From Alphaproteobacteria bacterium (GTDB taxonomy: Bacteria; Pseudomonadota; Alphaproteobacteria; TMED109): 61,882 nt of DNA. The notes under the pieces are model-generated. The model saw only the letters and a list, made by a program, of their open reading frames with translations. It did no database searches and had not been told where the DNA came from. Numbering within the stretch: position 1 is the first letter of the stretch; each line of letters begins with the position of its first letter. The stretch is taken from positions 1 through 61,882 of the forward strand of contig JAQWLZ010000001.1 of the NCBI GenBank assembly GCA_029247025.1, given 5' to 3'. Shown one piece after another: positions 47,740 to 56,755 of the stretch. The position numbers and the translations under genes were made by a program.

Positions 47740-48825
47740 ATTTCAATTAATCCTAAAAATTCAGTATTAAATATTGCTCCTTATGTTCCAGGTAAATCTG
47801 GAATTAAAGGGACAAAAGCAGTTATTAAATTATCATCAAATGAAACACCTTTAGGTACATCTTCTAAAGCACTAAAAGCAATAAAAAATTCATATGATAG
47901 TCCATCACGTTACCCAGATGGTAGCGCAATAGAGTTAAGAAAAGCTCTCGCAGAGTCTAATAGCCTTAATATGAATAATATTATATGCGGAAATGGATCT
48001 GATGAAATTTTATCTATGTTTGCTAATTGCTTTGCAGGCGAAGGTGATGAAATTGTCTATTCTGAGCATGGTTTTTTAGTTTATCCTATAGCCGCTAAAG
48101 CTGCGGGTGCAACTCCTGTTGTTGCAAAAGAAAAAAAATATAAAGCAGATGTTGGAGAAATTATAAATGTATGTACTAAAAAAACAAAAGTATGTTTCAT
48201 TGCTAATCCTAATAATCCTACAGGTACTTATCTCACTAAAAACCAATTAATCACTTTAAGGAAAAAACTACCAAAAAATTGTCTTTTAGTAATTGATTCT
48301 GCTTATGCAGAATATGTAGAAAAAGATGATTATACTAATGGCTTTGAATTAGTAAATAAATTTAATAATGTTGCTTGTACCAGAACATTTTCAAAAATTT
48401 ATGGATTAGCTGCACTAAGAATAGGATGGGCCTATGCTTCTTTAGAAGTAATAGATTATTTAAATAGAATCAGATTACCCTTTAATATTAATACTATTGC
48501 CCAACACGCAGCAATTGCAGCCATCAAAGATCAGCAATTTATAAAAAAAGCAATTAAGCATAATAATATTTGGAAACCTTTTATAGAAAAAGAATTAATT
48601 AATTTAGGTGTACAAATAATACCAGGCGTAGGAAACTTTGTATTAGCTAAATTTAATAATCCAAAGAAAGCTAATGATTGTTATAATTATATGGAAAAAC
48701 ATAATATTTTTGTTAGAAAAGTGTTAGAGTACGGACTAGCTGATTGCCTTAGAATAACCGTTGGTCTTGAGAAAGAAAATACTTATTTAATTAAAATTAT
48801 TACAGATTTTATAAAAAATAATTAA
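47740..48825 (+). CDS. hisC: Histidinol-phosphate aminotransferase, apparent ATT start
   Basis: PLP aminotransferase of histidine synthesis (also able to act in Phe/Tyr synthesis). The normal HisC N-terminus (SINPKNSVLNIAPYVPGKSG, then VIKLSSNETPLG) is read in frame from 47740, where the codon is ATT. An in-frame TAG at 47734-47736 excludes any earlier start. No ATG, GTG or TTG occurs until ATG 47971, which would remove 77 conserved residues. GGAG ends seven bases before the ATT. The rest is intact: NPNNPTGTYL, the PLP-lysine region TFSKIYGLAALRIGW, and the C-terminal RKVLEYGLADCLRITVG. Length is 361 residues, normal for HisC. Confidence 0.9.
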   Translation: MSINPKNSVLNIAPYVPGKSGIKGTKAVIKLSSNETPLGTSSKALKAIKNSYDSPSRYPDGSAIELRKALAESNSLNMNNIICGNGSDEILSMFANCFAGEGDEIVYSEHGFLVYPIAAKAAGATPVVAKEKKYKADVGEIINVCTKKTKVCFIANPNNPTGTYLTKNQLITLRKKLPKNCLLVIDSAYAEYVEKDDYTNGFELVNKFNNVACTRTFSKIYGLAALRIGWAYASLEVIDYLNRIRLPFNINTIAQHAAIAAIKDQQFIKKAIKHNNIWKPFIEKELINLGVQIIPGVGNFVLAKFNNPKKANDCYNYMEKHNIFVRKVLEYGLADCLRITVGLEKENTYLIKIITDFIKNN

Positions 48826-48868
48826 TCCATTTATATACACAAATCAGTATAGTAAGTAGGAGAGGGAA

Positions 48869-50305
48869 ATGAATGACACTATAAATTTAGATAAAATATT
48901 TTTTGAAAACAATGACATCAATAAAATAGATGCTGAAAAAATAGTTTCTGATTCTCTTGCAGGTGCTGAAGATGGTGAACTTTATATGCAATCGTCAGAA
49001 AATGAAAGTTTCTCTTTTGATGATGGAAAATTAAAATTAGCTAACTCAAATAAAAATATTGGCTTTGGACTGCGGTCATTATCTGGTGAAGTTGTAGGAT
49101 ACGCTCATGCTTCTGAAATTTCAAAAAAAGCATTAGAGAGAGCAGGAAAAACTGTTAGAGATGTTATATCTAAAGATCATAGAGAAATTGATATTTCTCC
49201 AAATAAAACTAACAGAAAATATTATAATTCAAATAACCCAATCGGTGGGATAGCTTTTGATAAGAAAATAAAAATTCTACAAGATATAAATGAATATGCT
49301 AGATCCATTAATAATAAAGTTGAGCAAGTAAGTATAAATTTAGCTAGCTCATGGGAAGCTATCAGAATATTAAGAGCAGATGGAGAGATGCTTGATGACA
49401 TAAGGCCTTTAGTAAGACTAGGGGTAAATATAGCTGTCAAAGAAAATAATAAAATGGAAACTGGCTCTTATGGGTCGGGTGGTAGACATGATTATGACAT
49501 AATCCTTAATGAAAAAAATTGGAAATTCCATGTTGATGAAGCTTTAAAACAAGCTTTAATTATGCTTGAAGCTAAACCGGCTCCAGCAGGTGAAATGAAT
49601 GTTGTATTAGGGCCAGGATGGCCTGGTATTTTATTACACGAGGCTATAGGTCATGGATTAGAAGGGGATTTTAACAGAAAAAAAACAAGTGTATTCTCAC
49701 ATTTAATGGGAGAAAAAGTAGCAACAGATGGAGTAACTGTAGTAGATGATGGCACCCTAAATGCAAAAAGAGGCTCTTTATCTATTGACGATGAAGGGAC
49801 TCCTACAGAAAAAACTGTGCTTATTGATAATGGAAAATTGGTGGGGTATATGCATGATAGATTAAACGCTAGATTAATGGGAACTAAATCTACTGGGAAT
49901 GGAAGAAGACAATCATACGCTCATCAACCAATGCCAAGAATGAGGAATACTATTATGGTATCAGGAGATAAAGACCCTTCAGAAATATTAGAAAGTACAA
50001 AAACTGGTATATATGCAAAATCATTTGCTGGAGGCCAGGTAGATATAACTAATGGTAAATTTGTTTTTTCAGCTAACGAAGCCTATAAAATAGAAAATGG
50101 TAAAATTACTACACCTGTTAAAGGAGCTACCTTAATTGGTTCAGGTTTTGAAGTACTAAAAAAAGTTTCAATGATAGGAAATAATATGGAATTAGACCCT
50201 GGTATAGGAACTTGTGGTAAAAATGGTCAAGGTGTACCAGTAGGAGTTGGGCAACCTACTTTAAAAATTGAAGGCTTAACAGTAGGTGGAACAGAAACTA
50301 AGTAA
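48869..50305 (+). CDS. tldD: Metalloprotease TldD
   Basis: A 478-residue zinc peptidase that with TldE/PmbA degrades unfolded peptides and matures ribosomal peptides such as microcin B17. The HExxxH zinc motif is in LLHEAIGHGLEGDFNRK near residue 258, with the downstream ligand cysteine in MELDPGIGTCGKNGQGVPVG. Family phrases such as GTPTEKTVLIDNGKLVGYMHDR are clear. It has a strong Shine-Dalgarno (AGGAGAGG). The partner gene tldE is not in the window. It is a candidate for PqqA processing, since pqqF is absent here. Confidence 0.95.
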   Translation: MNDTINLDKIFFENNDINKIDAEKIVSDSLAGAEDGELYMQSSENESFSFDDGKLKLANSNKNIGFGLRSLSGEVVGYAHASEISKKALERAGKTVRDVISKDHREIDISPNKTNRKYYNSNNPIGGIAFDKKIKILQDINEYARSINNKVEQVSINLASSWEAIRILRADGEMLDDIRPLVRLGVNIAVKENNKMETGSYGSGGRHDYDIILNEKNWKFHVDEALKQALIMLEAKPAPAGEMNVVLGPGWPGILLHEAIGHGLEGDFNRKKTSVFSHLMGEKVATDGVTVVDDGTLNAKRGSLSIDDEGTPTEKTVLIDNGKLVGYMHDRLNARLMGTKSTGNGRRQSYAHQPMPRMRNTIMVSGDKDPSEILESTKTGIYAKSFAGGQVDITNGKFVFSANEAYKIENGKITTPVKGATLIGSGFEVLKKVSMIGNNMELDPGIGTCGKNGQGVPVGVGQPTLKIEGLTVGGTETK

Positions 50306-50316
50306 GTTAATATTAA

Positions 50317-51651
50317 TTAATAAGAATATCTCTCATATATTTTTTTAATTGCTTCCTCATTGTTATCATTCCAGATAGATAGCATTTCCGTAGCTTGGTT
50401 TTTTCCTGAATAAACTATTTCTTCTAATTGATTTAAATAACCAGTCTCATCATTACCAGATGAATCATACATTTTTCTATTTTTCAAACCTTTTTTAGAG
50501 ATTGTAATTAATTCTTTTGCATAATCTTTAATAGAATTATTATTAATGACTAAATCCATACCTTTTAATGGCACTTCCTTGTAAGCTTTATTATACATTT
50601 CTAAAGTCCAGCTATTAGCAAAACTTTCAGCCTCATTTAGTGCTTCACTATCATATAATAAACCTACCCAAAGGGCGGGTAATGCGCACAAACTTCTCCA
50701 AGGGCCTGTATCAGCTCCTCTAAACTCAATAAACTTTTTAAGTCTTATTTCAGTAAAGATAGTACTTATGTGATCTTCCCAATCCAGTAGAGTAGGTCTT
50801 TCATTTGGCAATTGTTTTAATTCTCCATCCATAAATTTTTCAAAAGAACCTCCAGCACAGTTAATATATCTTCCATTTCTTTTAACAAAATACATTGGGA
50901 CTTTTAATGCGTAATCTACCCAAGACTCGAATCCTAAATTATTTTCAAAAATAAATTTAGGAGTACCACATCTATCTTTATCGACATCAAACCATATTGC
51001 CGCTCTTCTTGATATAAATTTAGAAATCTTCATTTTCTCGATAGGAGAGCTAGCGAATAAAGCTGTAACTATAGGCTGTAATATAAATGAAGTCTTTAAT
51101 TTTCGTCTCATATCTTCTTCTGATGAATAATCTAAATTAACTTGAACAGTACAAGTATCCGCCATCATCTCTAAACCAAGAGCTCCAACTTTAGGCATGT
51201 ATTCTCTCATTATTTTATATCTTGGTTTTGGCATCCATAAATCTGAGGACAATCTTCCTTCAAGCCTAGCTCCAACGCCCAGAAAACCTACATTTAAATC
51301 TTCTCCTACTAATTTTACTTGTCTTAAATGTTCGTAAACCTCGCTACATGTTTGATGAATATTTTCTAGTGGTGCTCCAGATAGTTCTAACTGCCCTCCA
51401 GGCTCTAAAGTAATAGATTGCTTATCTTTTTTAAGGGCTATTAAATTACCTTCTTCATTTATTTCTTCCCAACCATAACTAACTAATGATTTTAGTATAT
51501 TTTTGATACCAGATGATTCATTGTATGATACTGGTTGAAGACTATCCATTTTATAAACAAATTTTTCATGTTCAGTACCAATTCTAAACAATTTCTTTGG
51601 CTTACAACCCTCTACAAACCAATTAATTAAGTCATTTTTTTGAAGATTCAT
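50317..51651 (-). CDS. gshA: Glutamate-cysteine ligase
   Basis: First enzyme of glutathione synthesis, joining glutamate and cysteine with ATP. About 444 residues, of the plant/alphaproteobacterial class. Marks are FRIGTEHEKFVY near 25, TLEPGGQLELSGAPL near 80, VGFLGVGARLEGR, and RLKKFIEFRGADTGPWRSLCALPALWVG. I start it at the ATG at 51651 (MNLQKNDLINWF), which has CAGGA upstream. The extra 13 residues of the longer frame lie within rsmE and look like read-through. It follows rsmE, a common alphaproteobacterial order. It feeds glyoxalase I encoded downstream. Confidence 0.95.
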   Translation of the reverse strand: MNLQKNDLINWFVEGCKPKKLFRIGTEHEKFVYKMDSLQPVSYNESSGIKNILKSLVSYGWEEINEEGNLIALKKDKQSITLEPGGQLELSGAPLENIHQTCSEVYEHLRQVKLVGEDLNVGFLGVGARLEGRLSSDLWMPKPRYKIMREYMPKVGALGLEMMADTCTVQVNLDYSSEEDMRRKLKTSFILQPIVTALFASSPIEKMKISKFISRRAAIWFDVDKDRCGTPKFIFENNLGFESWVDYALKVPMYFVKRNGRYINCAGGSFEKFMDGELKQLPNERPTLLDWEDHISTIFTEIRLKKFIEFRGADTGPWRSLCALPALWVGLLYDSEALNEAESFANSWTLEMYNKAYKEVPLKGMDLVINNNSIKDYAKELITISKKGLKNRKMYDSSGNDETGYLNQLEEIVYSGKNQATEMLSIWNDNNEEAIKKIYERYSY

Positions 51652-51673
51652 ATTTCTTTTTCCTGAATAAAGT

Positions 51674-52390
51674 TTATTGAAATAAAGCAAGAGCTATTAA
51701 TGCAGCTGTCTCTGCCCTATATATTCTTGGTCCTAAACTACATTCTATTAAATTTTCTATATTAGTTTGTACATAATCTCTTTCTTTATCATCAAAGCCT
51801 CCTTCAGGTCCAATTACTATAGCAATATCTGATGGATTCAAATTATTATTAAACTCTTTTATTAATGGTGACATTCTTAGTTCGTCGCAGAATATAATAG
51901 TTTTATTAAATGTTTCACAAATTTTTATTTGTTCCTCATATGCTCTCAATGGTTCAATATTAGGTATACTTAATCTTCCAGTTTGTTCAGCTGCTCCAAT
52001 AGCATTACTTTTATACCTTTCAATATTAATACTTCTTACAGATGTCCTAGTCATCAAACTTGGAAATAAATTTTCCACACCACACTCCGTAGCTTTTTCT
52101 ATTAACCAATCTGATCTTGCTTGCTTTAGTGGTGAAAAAATTAATGATGGGCCATGTTCTTTTTTTACGTCTCTTATCTTTTTTAAACATTCAGCATGAA
52201 TTAAAGATTTTTTTATTTTAATCTTTGCAGACCATTCTCCATAAATATTATTAAAAATAATAATATCATCATTTTCTCTCATTCTAAGCACATTAATTAA
52301 TTTATGTGACTGCTTAAGAGTAAGAGATATTTTTTCATTATTATCTAAAAAAGATTCATTATATACACGAGTTTTAAATTGATATTCCAA
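51674..52390 (-). CDS. rsmE: 16S rRNA m3U1498 methyltransferase RsmE
   Basis: A SPOUT-fold (knotted) methyltransferase for U1498 of 16S rRNA. At 238 residues the N-terminal PUA-like RNA-binding domain is followed by the knot motifs IVIGPEGGFDDKERDYV near 190 and LGPRIYRAETAALIALALF at the C-terminus. SPLKQARSDWLIEKATECGV is also typical. It is divergent from ubiA and lies 22 bases before gshA on the same strand. Confidence 0.95.
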   Translation of the reverse strand: MEYQFKTRVYNESFLDNNEKISLTLKQSHKLINVLRMRENDDIIIFNNIYGEWSAKIKIKKSLIHAECLKKIRDVKKEHGPSLIFSPLKQARSDWLIEKATECGVENLFPSLMTRTSVRSINIERYKSNAIGAAEQTGRLSIPNIEPLRAYEEQIKICETFNKTIIFCDELRMSPLIKEFNNNLNPSDIAIVIGPEGGFDDKERDYVQTNIENLIECSLGPRIYRAETAALIALALFQ

Positions 52391-52505
52391 TTTGATATCC
52401 TATTCTAAAATCTTCTATAAGTTTAATTTATATGGTAAACATTAAATAATTTAAAAATATAGTTTAGTACAAATTAAATTTATATTCCAAACAATATTAA
52501 ATACT

Positions 52506-53372
52506 ATGATGAAAAAAATAAAAAACTATATCATTTTGGGAAGATTTAATAACCCTACAGGTGCATTATTATTAGCATGGCCTTGTTTATGGGGAGTTAT
52601 CATGGCAAAGCCTGAATTTTTACTCTTCTTTAAATACACAATTCTTTTATTTATTGGGTCATTTATTTTGAGAGCTGCCGGATGTGCATGGAACGATATC
52701 TTAGATAGAAATATTGATAAAAAAACTAATAGAACTAAAAAAAGACCAATTGCTTCTGGTAAACTTACAGTTCTAGATGGTTTAGTTTTTATATTTTTAA
52801 TGTTTGTAGTAGGATTGTATATTTTGTATAATCTATCTCTTCCAGCTATAATTATTTCTATAATTAGTATTCCACTAATCATTATTTATCCTTTAACAAA
52901 AAGAATAACCTTTTTTCCACAAATTTGGCTTGGTATTACATTTAATATTGGTATTTTAATTGGTTACAGCTGTATAACAAATAATTATCCAAATTTAATA
53001 ATCTTAACACTATATATTGGAGCTATTTTCTGGACAATAGGCTATGATACTCTTTATGCTATGCAGGATTATGAAGATGATAAAATTACAGGCGTAAAAT
53101 CTTCTGCAACTAAAATGAGACATAATTCAGGTTTATTTGCGGCTTTTGCATACTTTATAAGCAGCATTATATTTAGTATTTCACTATTATTAAATAATTT
53201 TAATTTATTGATTATAATATTGGTTATTGCTCTAGGTTTATGGCAGACTTTTTATGCAGCTTATACCAAAATCACAGATACACATAAATTCAATAAGGGC
53301 TTTAATAATTCAAATTTATGTGGCTTTTTAATGTGGTTAGGTATGATTTTAAATATTTATATTATAAATTAA
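52506..53372 (+). CDS. ubiA: 4-hydroxybenzoate polyprenyltransferase
   Basis: Integral-membrane prenyltransferase that attaches the polyprenyl tail to 4-hydroxybenzoate in ubiquinone synthesis. At 288 residues it has about eight hydrophobic helices. The two aspartate-rich metal/diphosphate motifs are AWNDILDRNIDKKTNRTKKRP near 63 and YAMQDYEDDKITGVKSSA near 183. It is divergent from rsmE. The glycosyltransferase gene follows after two bases. Confidence 0.95.
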   Translation: MMKKIKNYIILGRFNNPTGALLLAWPCLWGVIMAKPEFLLFFKYTILLFIGSFILRAAGCAWNDILDRNIDKKTNRTKKRPIASGKLTVLDGLVFIFLMFVVGLYILYNLSLPAIIISIISIPLIIIYPLTKRITFFPQIWLGITFNIGILIGYSCITNNYPNLIILTLYIGAIFWTIGYDTLYAMQDYEDDKITGVKSSATKMRHNSGLFAAFAYFISSIIFSISLLLNNFNLLIIILVIALGLWQTFYAAYTKITDTHKFNKGFNNSNLCGFLMWLGMILNIYIIN

Positions 53373-53374
53373 CT

Positions 53375-54082
53375 ATGCAAAATTTATTTTTAGAAAACAT
53401 AACTATAGTTATCCCAACTTATAATTCGGAAAAAACAATTAATAATACCTTAAAGCCTATCAGTAAATACTTTAATAAAGTTATAATAGTAGATGCAAAC
53501 TCTAAAGATTTAACTATAAAAATCTCTAAAAAATATAAAACTAAAATAATTAAATCTGTAAAAGGTAGAGGATCTCAATTACTTTTAGGAGCAAAAAATG
53601 TTTCTACTGATTGGATATTATTCCTTCATTCGGATACAATTATAGAGAAAAATAATATAATAGACATAAAAAATTTCATATCGAAAGATATTAATAATTA
53701 CAAAGCTGCTTCTTTTAAAATTAAATTTAATAAAAATAATGTTTGGTCATATTTACTTAAAACGATTGTAAATATCAGATCAAAGTATCTAAAATTACCA
53801 TATGGAGATCAAGGTTTACTAATATCAAAAAATTTTTATAAGAATATTGGAGGCTATAAAAATATACCTATAATGGAAGATGTAGAAATTATTAGAAATA
53901 TTGGTTTTATTAATATAAAAATACTAAATAGCCATGTAATAACTGATGCAATGCGGTTTGAAGATCAAGGATGGTTATTTAGACCAATTATTAATCTTTA
54001 TTGTTTAGCTTTATACTTTCTGGGTTTTAATATTGATAACATAAATAAAATATATTTAAGAAATAAAAATGGAAAAAGTTAA
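53375..54082 (+). CDS. Family-2 glycosyltransferase, rSAM/selenodomain-associated type (TIGR04283-like)
   Basis: A GT-A glycosyltransferase of about 235 residues. It opens ENITIVIPTYNSEKTINNTL, has IIVDANSKDLTIKISKKY and KGRGSQLLLGAKNVSTDWILFLHSDT, and ends in a hydrophobic stretch. The RG-x-QLLLGA phrase and the HSDT metal site match the family called transferase 2, rSAM/selenodomain-associated, some of which make arsenosugars. The start is the ATG at 53375, two bases after ubiA; the longer frame lies within ubiA. The partner TIGR04282-type gene follows with a 14-base overlap. Confidence 0.85.
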   Translation: MQNLFLENITIVIPTYNSEKTINNTLKPISKYFNKVIIVDANSKDLTIKISKKYKTKIIKSVKGRGSQLLLGAKNVSTDWILFLHSDTIIEKNNIIDIKNFISKDINNYKAASFKIKFNKNNVWSYLLKTIVNIRSKYLKLPYGDQGLLISKNFYKNIGGYKNIPIMEDVEIIRNIGFINIKILNSHVITDAMRFEDQGWLFRPIINLYCLALYFLGFNIDNINKIYLRNKNGKS

Positions 54083-54629
54083 TTTAATTATTTTTGCTAG
54101 ACGTCCAGAAATATCCATAGGTAAAAGTCGTTTAAAAAATAAAATAGGAAAAGCATTAGGGGCTAATTTTTATTATCATAATTTATTAAAAACAATTACG
54201 AAAATTAACGCAGATAAAAGAATAAATTTAAAATTATGTGTAACTCCAGATAGTGCTTTACTAAACTGGCCTAAATCAATTTTTCCAAAGATAAGAAGAA
54301 TGCCGCAAGGTCCAGGTGATATTGGAGAAAAAATGTGGAGGGTGTTTTCTAAAAACCCAAATAAAACAATTATTATAGGAAGTGATATTCTTAATATTAA
54401 TAGTAGAATAATTTTAAATGCATGGAAAAAACTATATACATCAAATATAGTATTTGGCCCTGCTGAAGATGGAGGCTTCTGGTTGATAGGAATATCACAG
54501 AGCAAAAAAATAAAAGGGCTATTCAATAATATAATTTGGTCGCAGCATAATACATTAGAGCAAGTAAAAAAAAATATTAATTCCTCTAAGAAAATTTCAT
54601 TTGTGAAGACTTTAAAAGATATAGATTAG
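54069..54629 (+). CDS. DUF2064 / TIGR04282-like glycosyltransferase
   Basis: A 186-residue nucleotidyl/glycosyl-transferase-like protein (transferase 1, rSAM/selenodomain-associated). The N-terminal LIIFARRPEISIGKSRLKNKIG, the PQGPGDIGEKMWRVF near 80, the metal site TIIIGSDI near 100, and FGPAEDGGFWLIGIS near 133 are the family signature. It overlaps the TIGR04283-like gene by 14 bases, so the pair is translationally coupled. No radical-SAM arsenosugar enzyme is adjacent. Product unknown. Confidence 0.87.
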   Translation: MEKVNLIIFARRPEISIGKSRLKNKIGKALGANFYYHNLLKTITKINADKRINLKLCVTPDSALLNWPKSIFPKIRRMPQGPGDIGEKMWRVFSKNPNKTIIIGSDILNINSRIILNAWKKLYTSNIVFGPAEDGGFWLIGISQSKKIKGLFNNIIWSQHNTLEQVKKNINSSKKISFVKTLKDID

Positions 54630-54644
54630 TCAAATTATAATAAT

Positions 54645-54677
54645 TTATAAGACTCTTCAATAAAAAGAGCCTTATAA
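54645..54677. terminator. Hairpin between convergent genes, likely bidirectional terminator
   Basis: TTATAAG-A-CTCTT pairs with AAGAG-C-CTTATAA around a 7-base loop, a 12-bp stem with one mismatch. It lies between the stop of the DUF2064 gene (54629) and the stop of the convergent HbpS-like gene (54698). Neither side has a long T-run, so strength is uncertain. Confidence 0.55.
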
Positions 54678-54697
54678 AAGCACTATAAATATTTATA

Positions 54698-55204
54698 TTA
54701 ATTTAATAAATCGCTTACAGAATCTATCGCAGCTTGTGCACATTCTTCATCCTGATCGGAACTCGCTCCACTAATACCTATAGCTCCAATTAAATGACCT
54801 TTACCAGTTCTAATTGGCAATCCTCCTGCAAATGGAACTAAAAAGTCAACTGTAGCAACACCTGGTCGTGGCCCTAATTTGCCATCTTCAGCATAAGCCA
54901 GTTCACCTACTTTTCTAGTAGAACGCGGAATCATTGCTGAAGAAGTAGCTTTTCTAATTGCAATATCAATACTTCCTAGAAAAGCACCATCTTGCCTTCG
55001 AAATAAAACTAAATCTGCTCCAGAATCAACTATAGCAATATTAATTGGATTCCAATTTTTTTCTGCTCTCTTCGACTCACAAGCATCTGCCATTTGTTTT
55101 GCAACATCTAGACTAATAACTGGTTTAAGCTCTAAAGAAAAAGCACTATTATTTATATTAAGTGTTAAAAAAAGTGTAATAAAAACTAATTTAAAAAATT
55201 TCAT
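54698..55204 (-). CDS. Secreted HbpS/GlcG-like protein
   Basis: About 168 residues with a signal peptide, then a HbpS/GlcG (DUF336) domain. Marks are ISLDVAKQMADACESKRAEKNW, NIAIVDSGADLVLFRRQDGAFLGSIDIA, and LVPFAGGLPIRTGKGHLIGAIGISGASSDQDEECAQA. Members bind heme or small cofactors, and some act as oxidative-stress sensors; the actual ligand here is unknown. I start at the ATG at 55204, with GGAG six bases upstream; the longer in-frame start lacks a ribosome site. Confidence 0.88.
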   Translation of the reverse strand: MKFFKLVFITLFLTLNINNSAFSLELKPVISLDVAKQMADACESKRAEKNWNPINIAIVDSGADLVLFRRQDGAFLGSIDIAIRKATSSAMIPRSTRKVGELAYAEDGKLGPRPGVATVDFLVPFAGGLPIRTGKGHLIGAIGISGASSDQDEECAQAAIDSVSDLLN

Positions 55205-55354
55205 ATCCATCTCCAAAATAAAAATTAAAACTATTAGAATCATAATGTATATATTTGTGTTTATTAACTATAATTATTTTAAATTTAATAATTTGTTAAT
55301 AATATATCTATAAAACAAAATTGTAGAAAAAAAGAATTATGGTAAAACCTTTAT

Positions 55355-55516
55355 ATGATTAAATTAGCTTTACTATTATTAATAATATTTATTTTTGTTT
55401 ATATCTCATATAAATATTTTCCAAAATTAAAATTGTTACTTCTTAGGATTATAAAAAGTCCATTTATATTTATTATTTTAAAAAACTTAATCAGATTAAT
55501 TTTTAGGAGATTTTAA
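55355..55516 (+). CDS. Small (53-residue) membrane peptide, possible gene
   Basis: The open frame gives MIKLALLLLIIFIFVYISYK, then a basic, again hydrophobic tail ending LIRLIFRRF. There is one clear transmembrane helix at 4-20 and a second hydrophobic stretch near 35-48, with Lys/Arg between. No Shine-Dalgarno is obvious. It ends one base before the convergent acyl-CoA dehydrogenase stop. The layout resembles the N-terminal anchors of alphaproteobacterial DnaJ-like membrane proteins without the J domain. I do not assign a function. Confidence 0.45.
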   Translation: MIKLALLLLIIFIFVYISYKYFPKLKLLLLRIIKSPFIFIILKNLIRLIFRRF

Positions 55517-55517
55517 T

Positions 55518-56717
55518 TTATAGCTCTAATACCATTTTTGCTAAAATATTTTTTTGAATTTCAGTAGAACCAGCGTATATGGTAGTTTTTCTCATATCAA
55601 AATACTTTTGTGCCGATGTACTACTCCAAGAAGGTCCTACTATTGGTTCATTCATCCCAGTATCTATAGTATTTGATTGATCAGAATAAGCATAATATCC
55701 GCTAGCTTCTAAAACTAGTTCCGTTAACTCCTGTTGTATTTCAGATCCTCTAATTTTTAACATATTAGCCTCTGCAGATGGAGAAATTCCTTTTATTTCA
55801 TTGGAAATAGCCTTAAGTAAATCATATTCTAAAGCCTGTAATCTTGTATCACACTTAGAAAGTTTATCCATAAAACGTTTATCCTTAATTAGAGAATATC
55901 TTCCATCAATCTCAAGCTTAGCTATTTTTCTTATTTTAGATAAAGCCTTTTTGGAACTTGCGACTTGTGCATTATTTGTACGTTCATGTCCTAACAAATA
56001 TTTAGCCACAGTCCATCCTTCATTCTCTTCATAAATTAAATTTTTATTGGGTATAAACACATCCTCTAAATAAACCATATTTATATAGTGGCTTCCATCC
56101 AAAGTAATAATGGGTTTAACTGATACTCCATCTGATTTCATATCTAATAACATAAATGAAATACCTTCTTGAGGTTTACCTTTAGTACTAGTTCTAACTA
56201 AAATAAACATCATATCTGCAAAATGAGCCATAGTTGTCCATGTTTTTGTACCATTGACTTTATATCCGCCTTTTACTTTTTCAGCTTTTGTAGATAAAGA
56301 AGCCAAATCTGATCCTGACCCTGGTTCAGAATAACCCTGACACCACCAATGAGTATTAGATAAAATTTTTGGCAAATAATACTCTTTTTGTTCTATAGTC
56401 CCATATTTTATTAAAACTGGACCAACCATAGTCACGCCAAAAGTATACTCTCCATCTGGAGCACTTGCTTCAGCACATTCAGTATTAAATATATATCTCT
56501 GTGTTACAGTCCAATTGGTTCCACCATATTTCTTTTGCCAGTTAGGTGCCATCCATCCTTTTGTAGATAATTTATTATACCAATTTACCATATCTTCTTT
56601 ACTTAAATGATACCCCTCTTCTGTCTTTTTTTTAGTAATATGACTTAAATTATCATTTATAAAATCTTTAACTTCTTTTTGAAATATTAAATCTTCTTTT
56701 TTAAAATTTAAGTTCAT
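55518..56717 (-). CDS. Acyl-CoA dehydrogenase
   Basis: A roughly 399-residue FAD-dependent acyl-CoA dehydrogenase. WWCQGYSEPGSGSDLASLSTKAEK near 120 and GYKVNGTKTWTTMAHFAD bind FAD and substrate. LLGHERTNNAQVASSKKALSKI and the C-terminal TIYAGSTEIQKNILAKMVL complete the domain. It is of the type used for branched or unusual acyl-CoAs; the substrate cannot be fixed. The likely start is the ATG at 56717 (MNLNFKKEDL), as family members begin just there. A start six codons upstream (56735) is possible. Confidence 0.92.
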   Translation of the reverse strand: MNLNFKKEDLIFQKEVKDFINDNLSHITKKKTEEGYHLSKEDMVNWYNKLSTKGWMAPNWQKKYGGTNWTVTQRYIFNTECAEASAPDGEYTFGVTMVGPVLIKYGTIEQKEYYLPKILSNTHWWCQGYSEPGSGSDLASLSTKAEKVKGGYKVNGTKTWTTMAHFADMMFILVRTSTKGKPQEGISFMLLDMKSDGVSVKPIITLDGSHYINMVYLEDVFIPNKNLIYEENEGWTVAKYLLGHERTNNAQVASSKKALSKIRKIAKLEIDGRYSLIKDKRFMDKLSKCDTRLQALEYDLLKAISNEIKGISPSAEANMLKIRGSEIQQELTELVLEASGYYAYSDQSNTIDTGMNEPIVGPSWSSTSAQKYFDMRKTTIYAGSTEIQKNILAKMVLEL

Positions 56718-56755
56718 AATAATACCCATCTGCATTCTTAATCATAATATTAAAA

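Noticed and set aside
47971-48825. hisC starting at ATG 47971 (284 residues).
   Set aside because: The upstream 77 codons encode the conserved HisC N-terminus in frame, so a start at 47971 would cut away conserved sequence.
48834-48851. ATACACAAATCAGTAT before tldD, resembling the TetR-type operators.
   Set aside because: The right half matches, but the arms are two bases too far apart and the left half is off. Probably chance.
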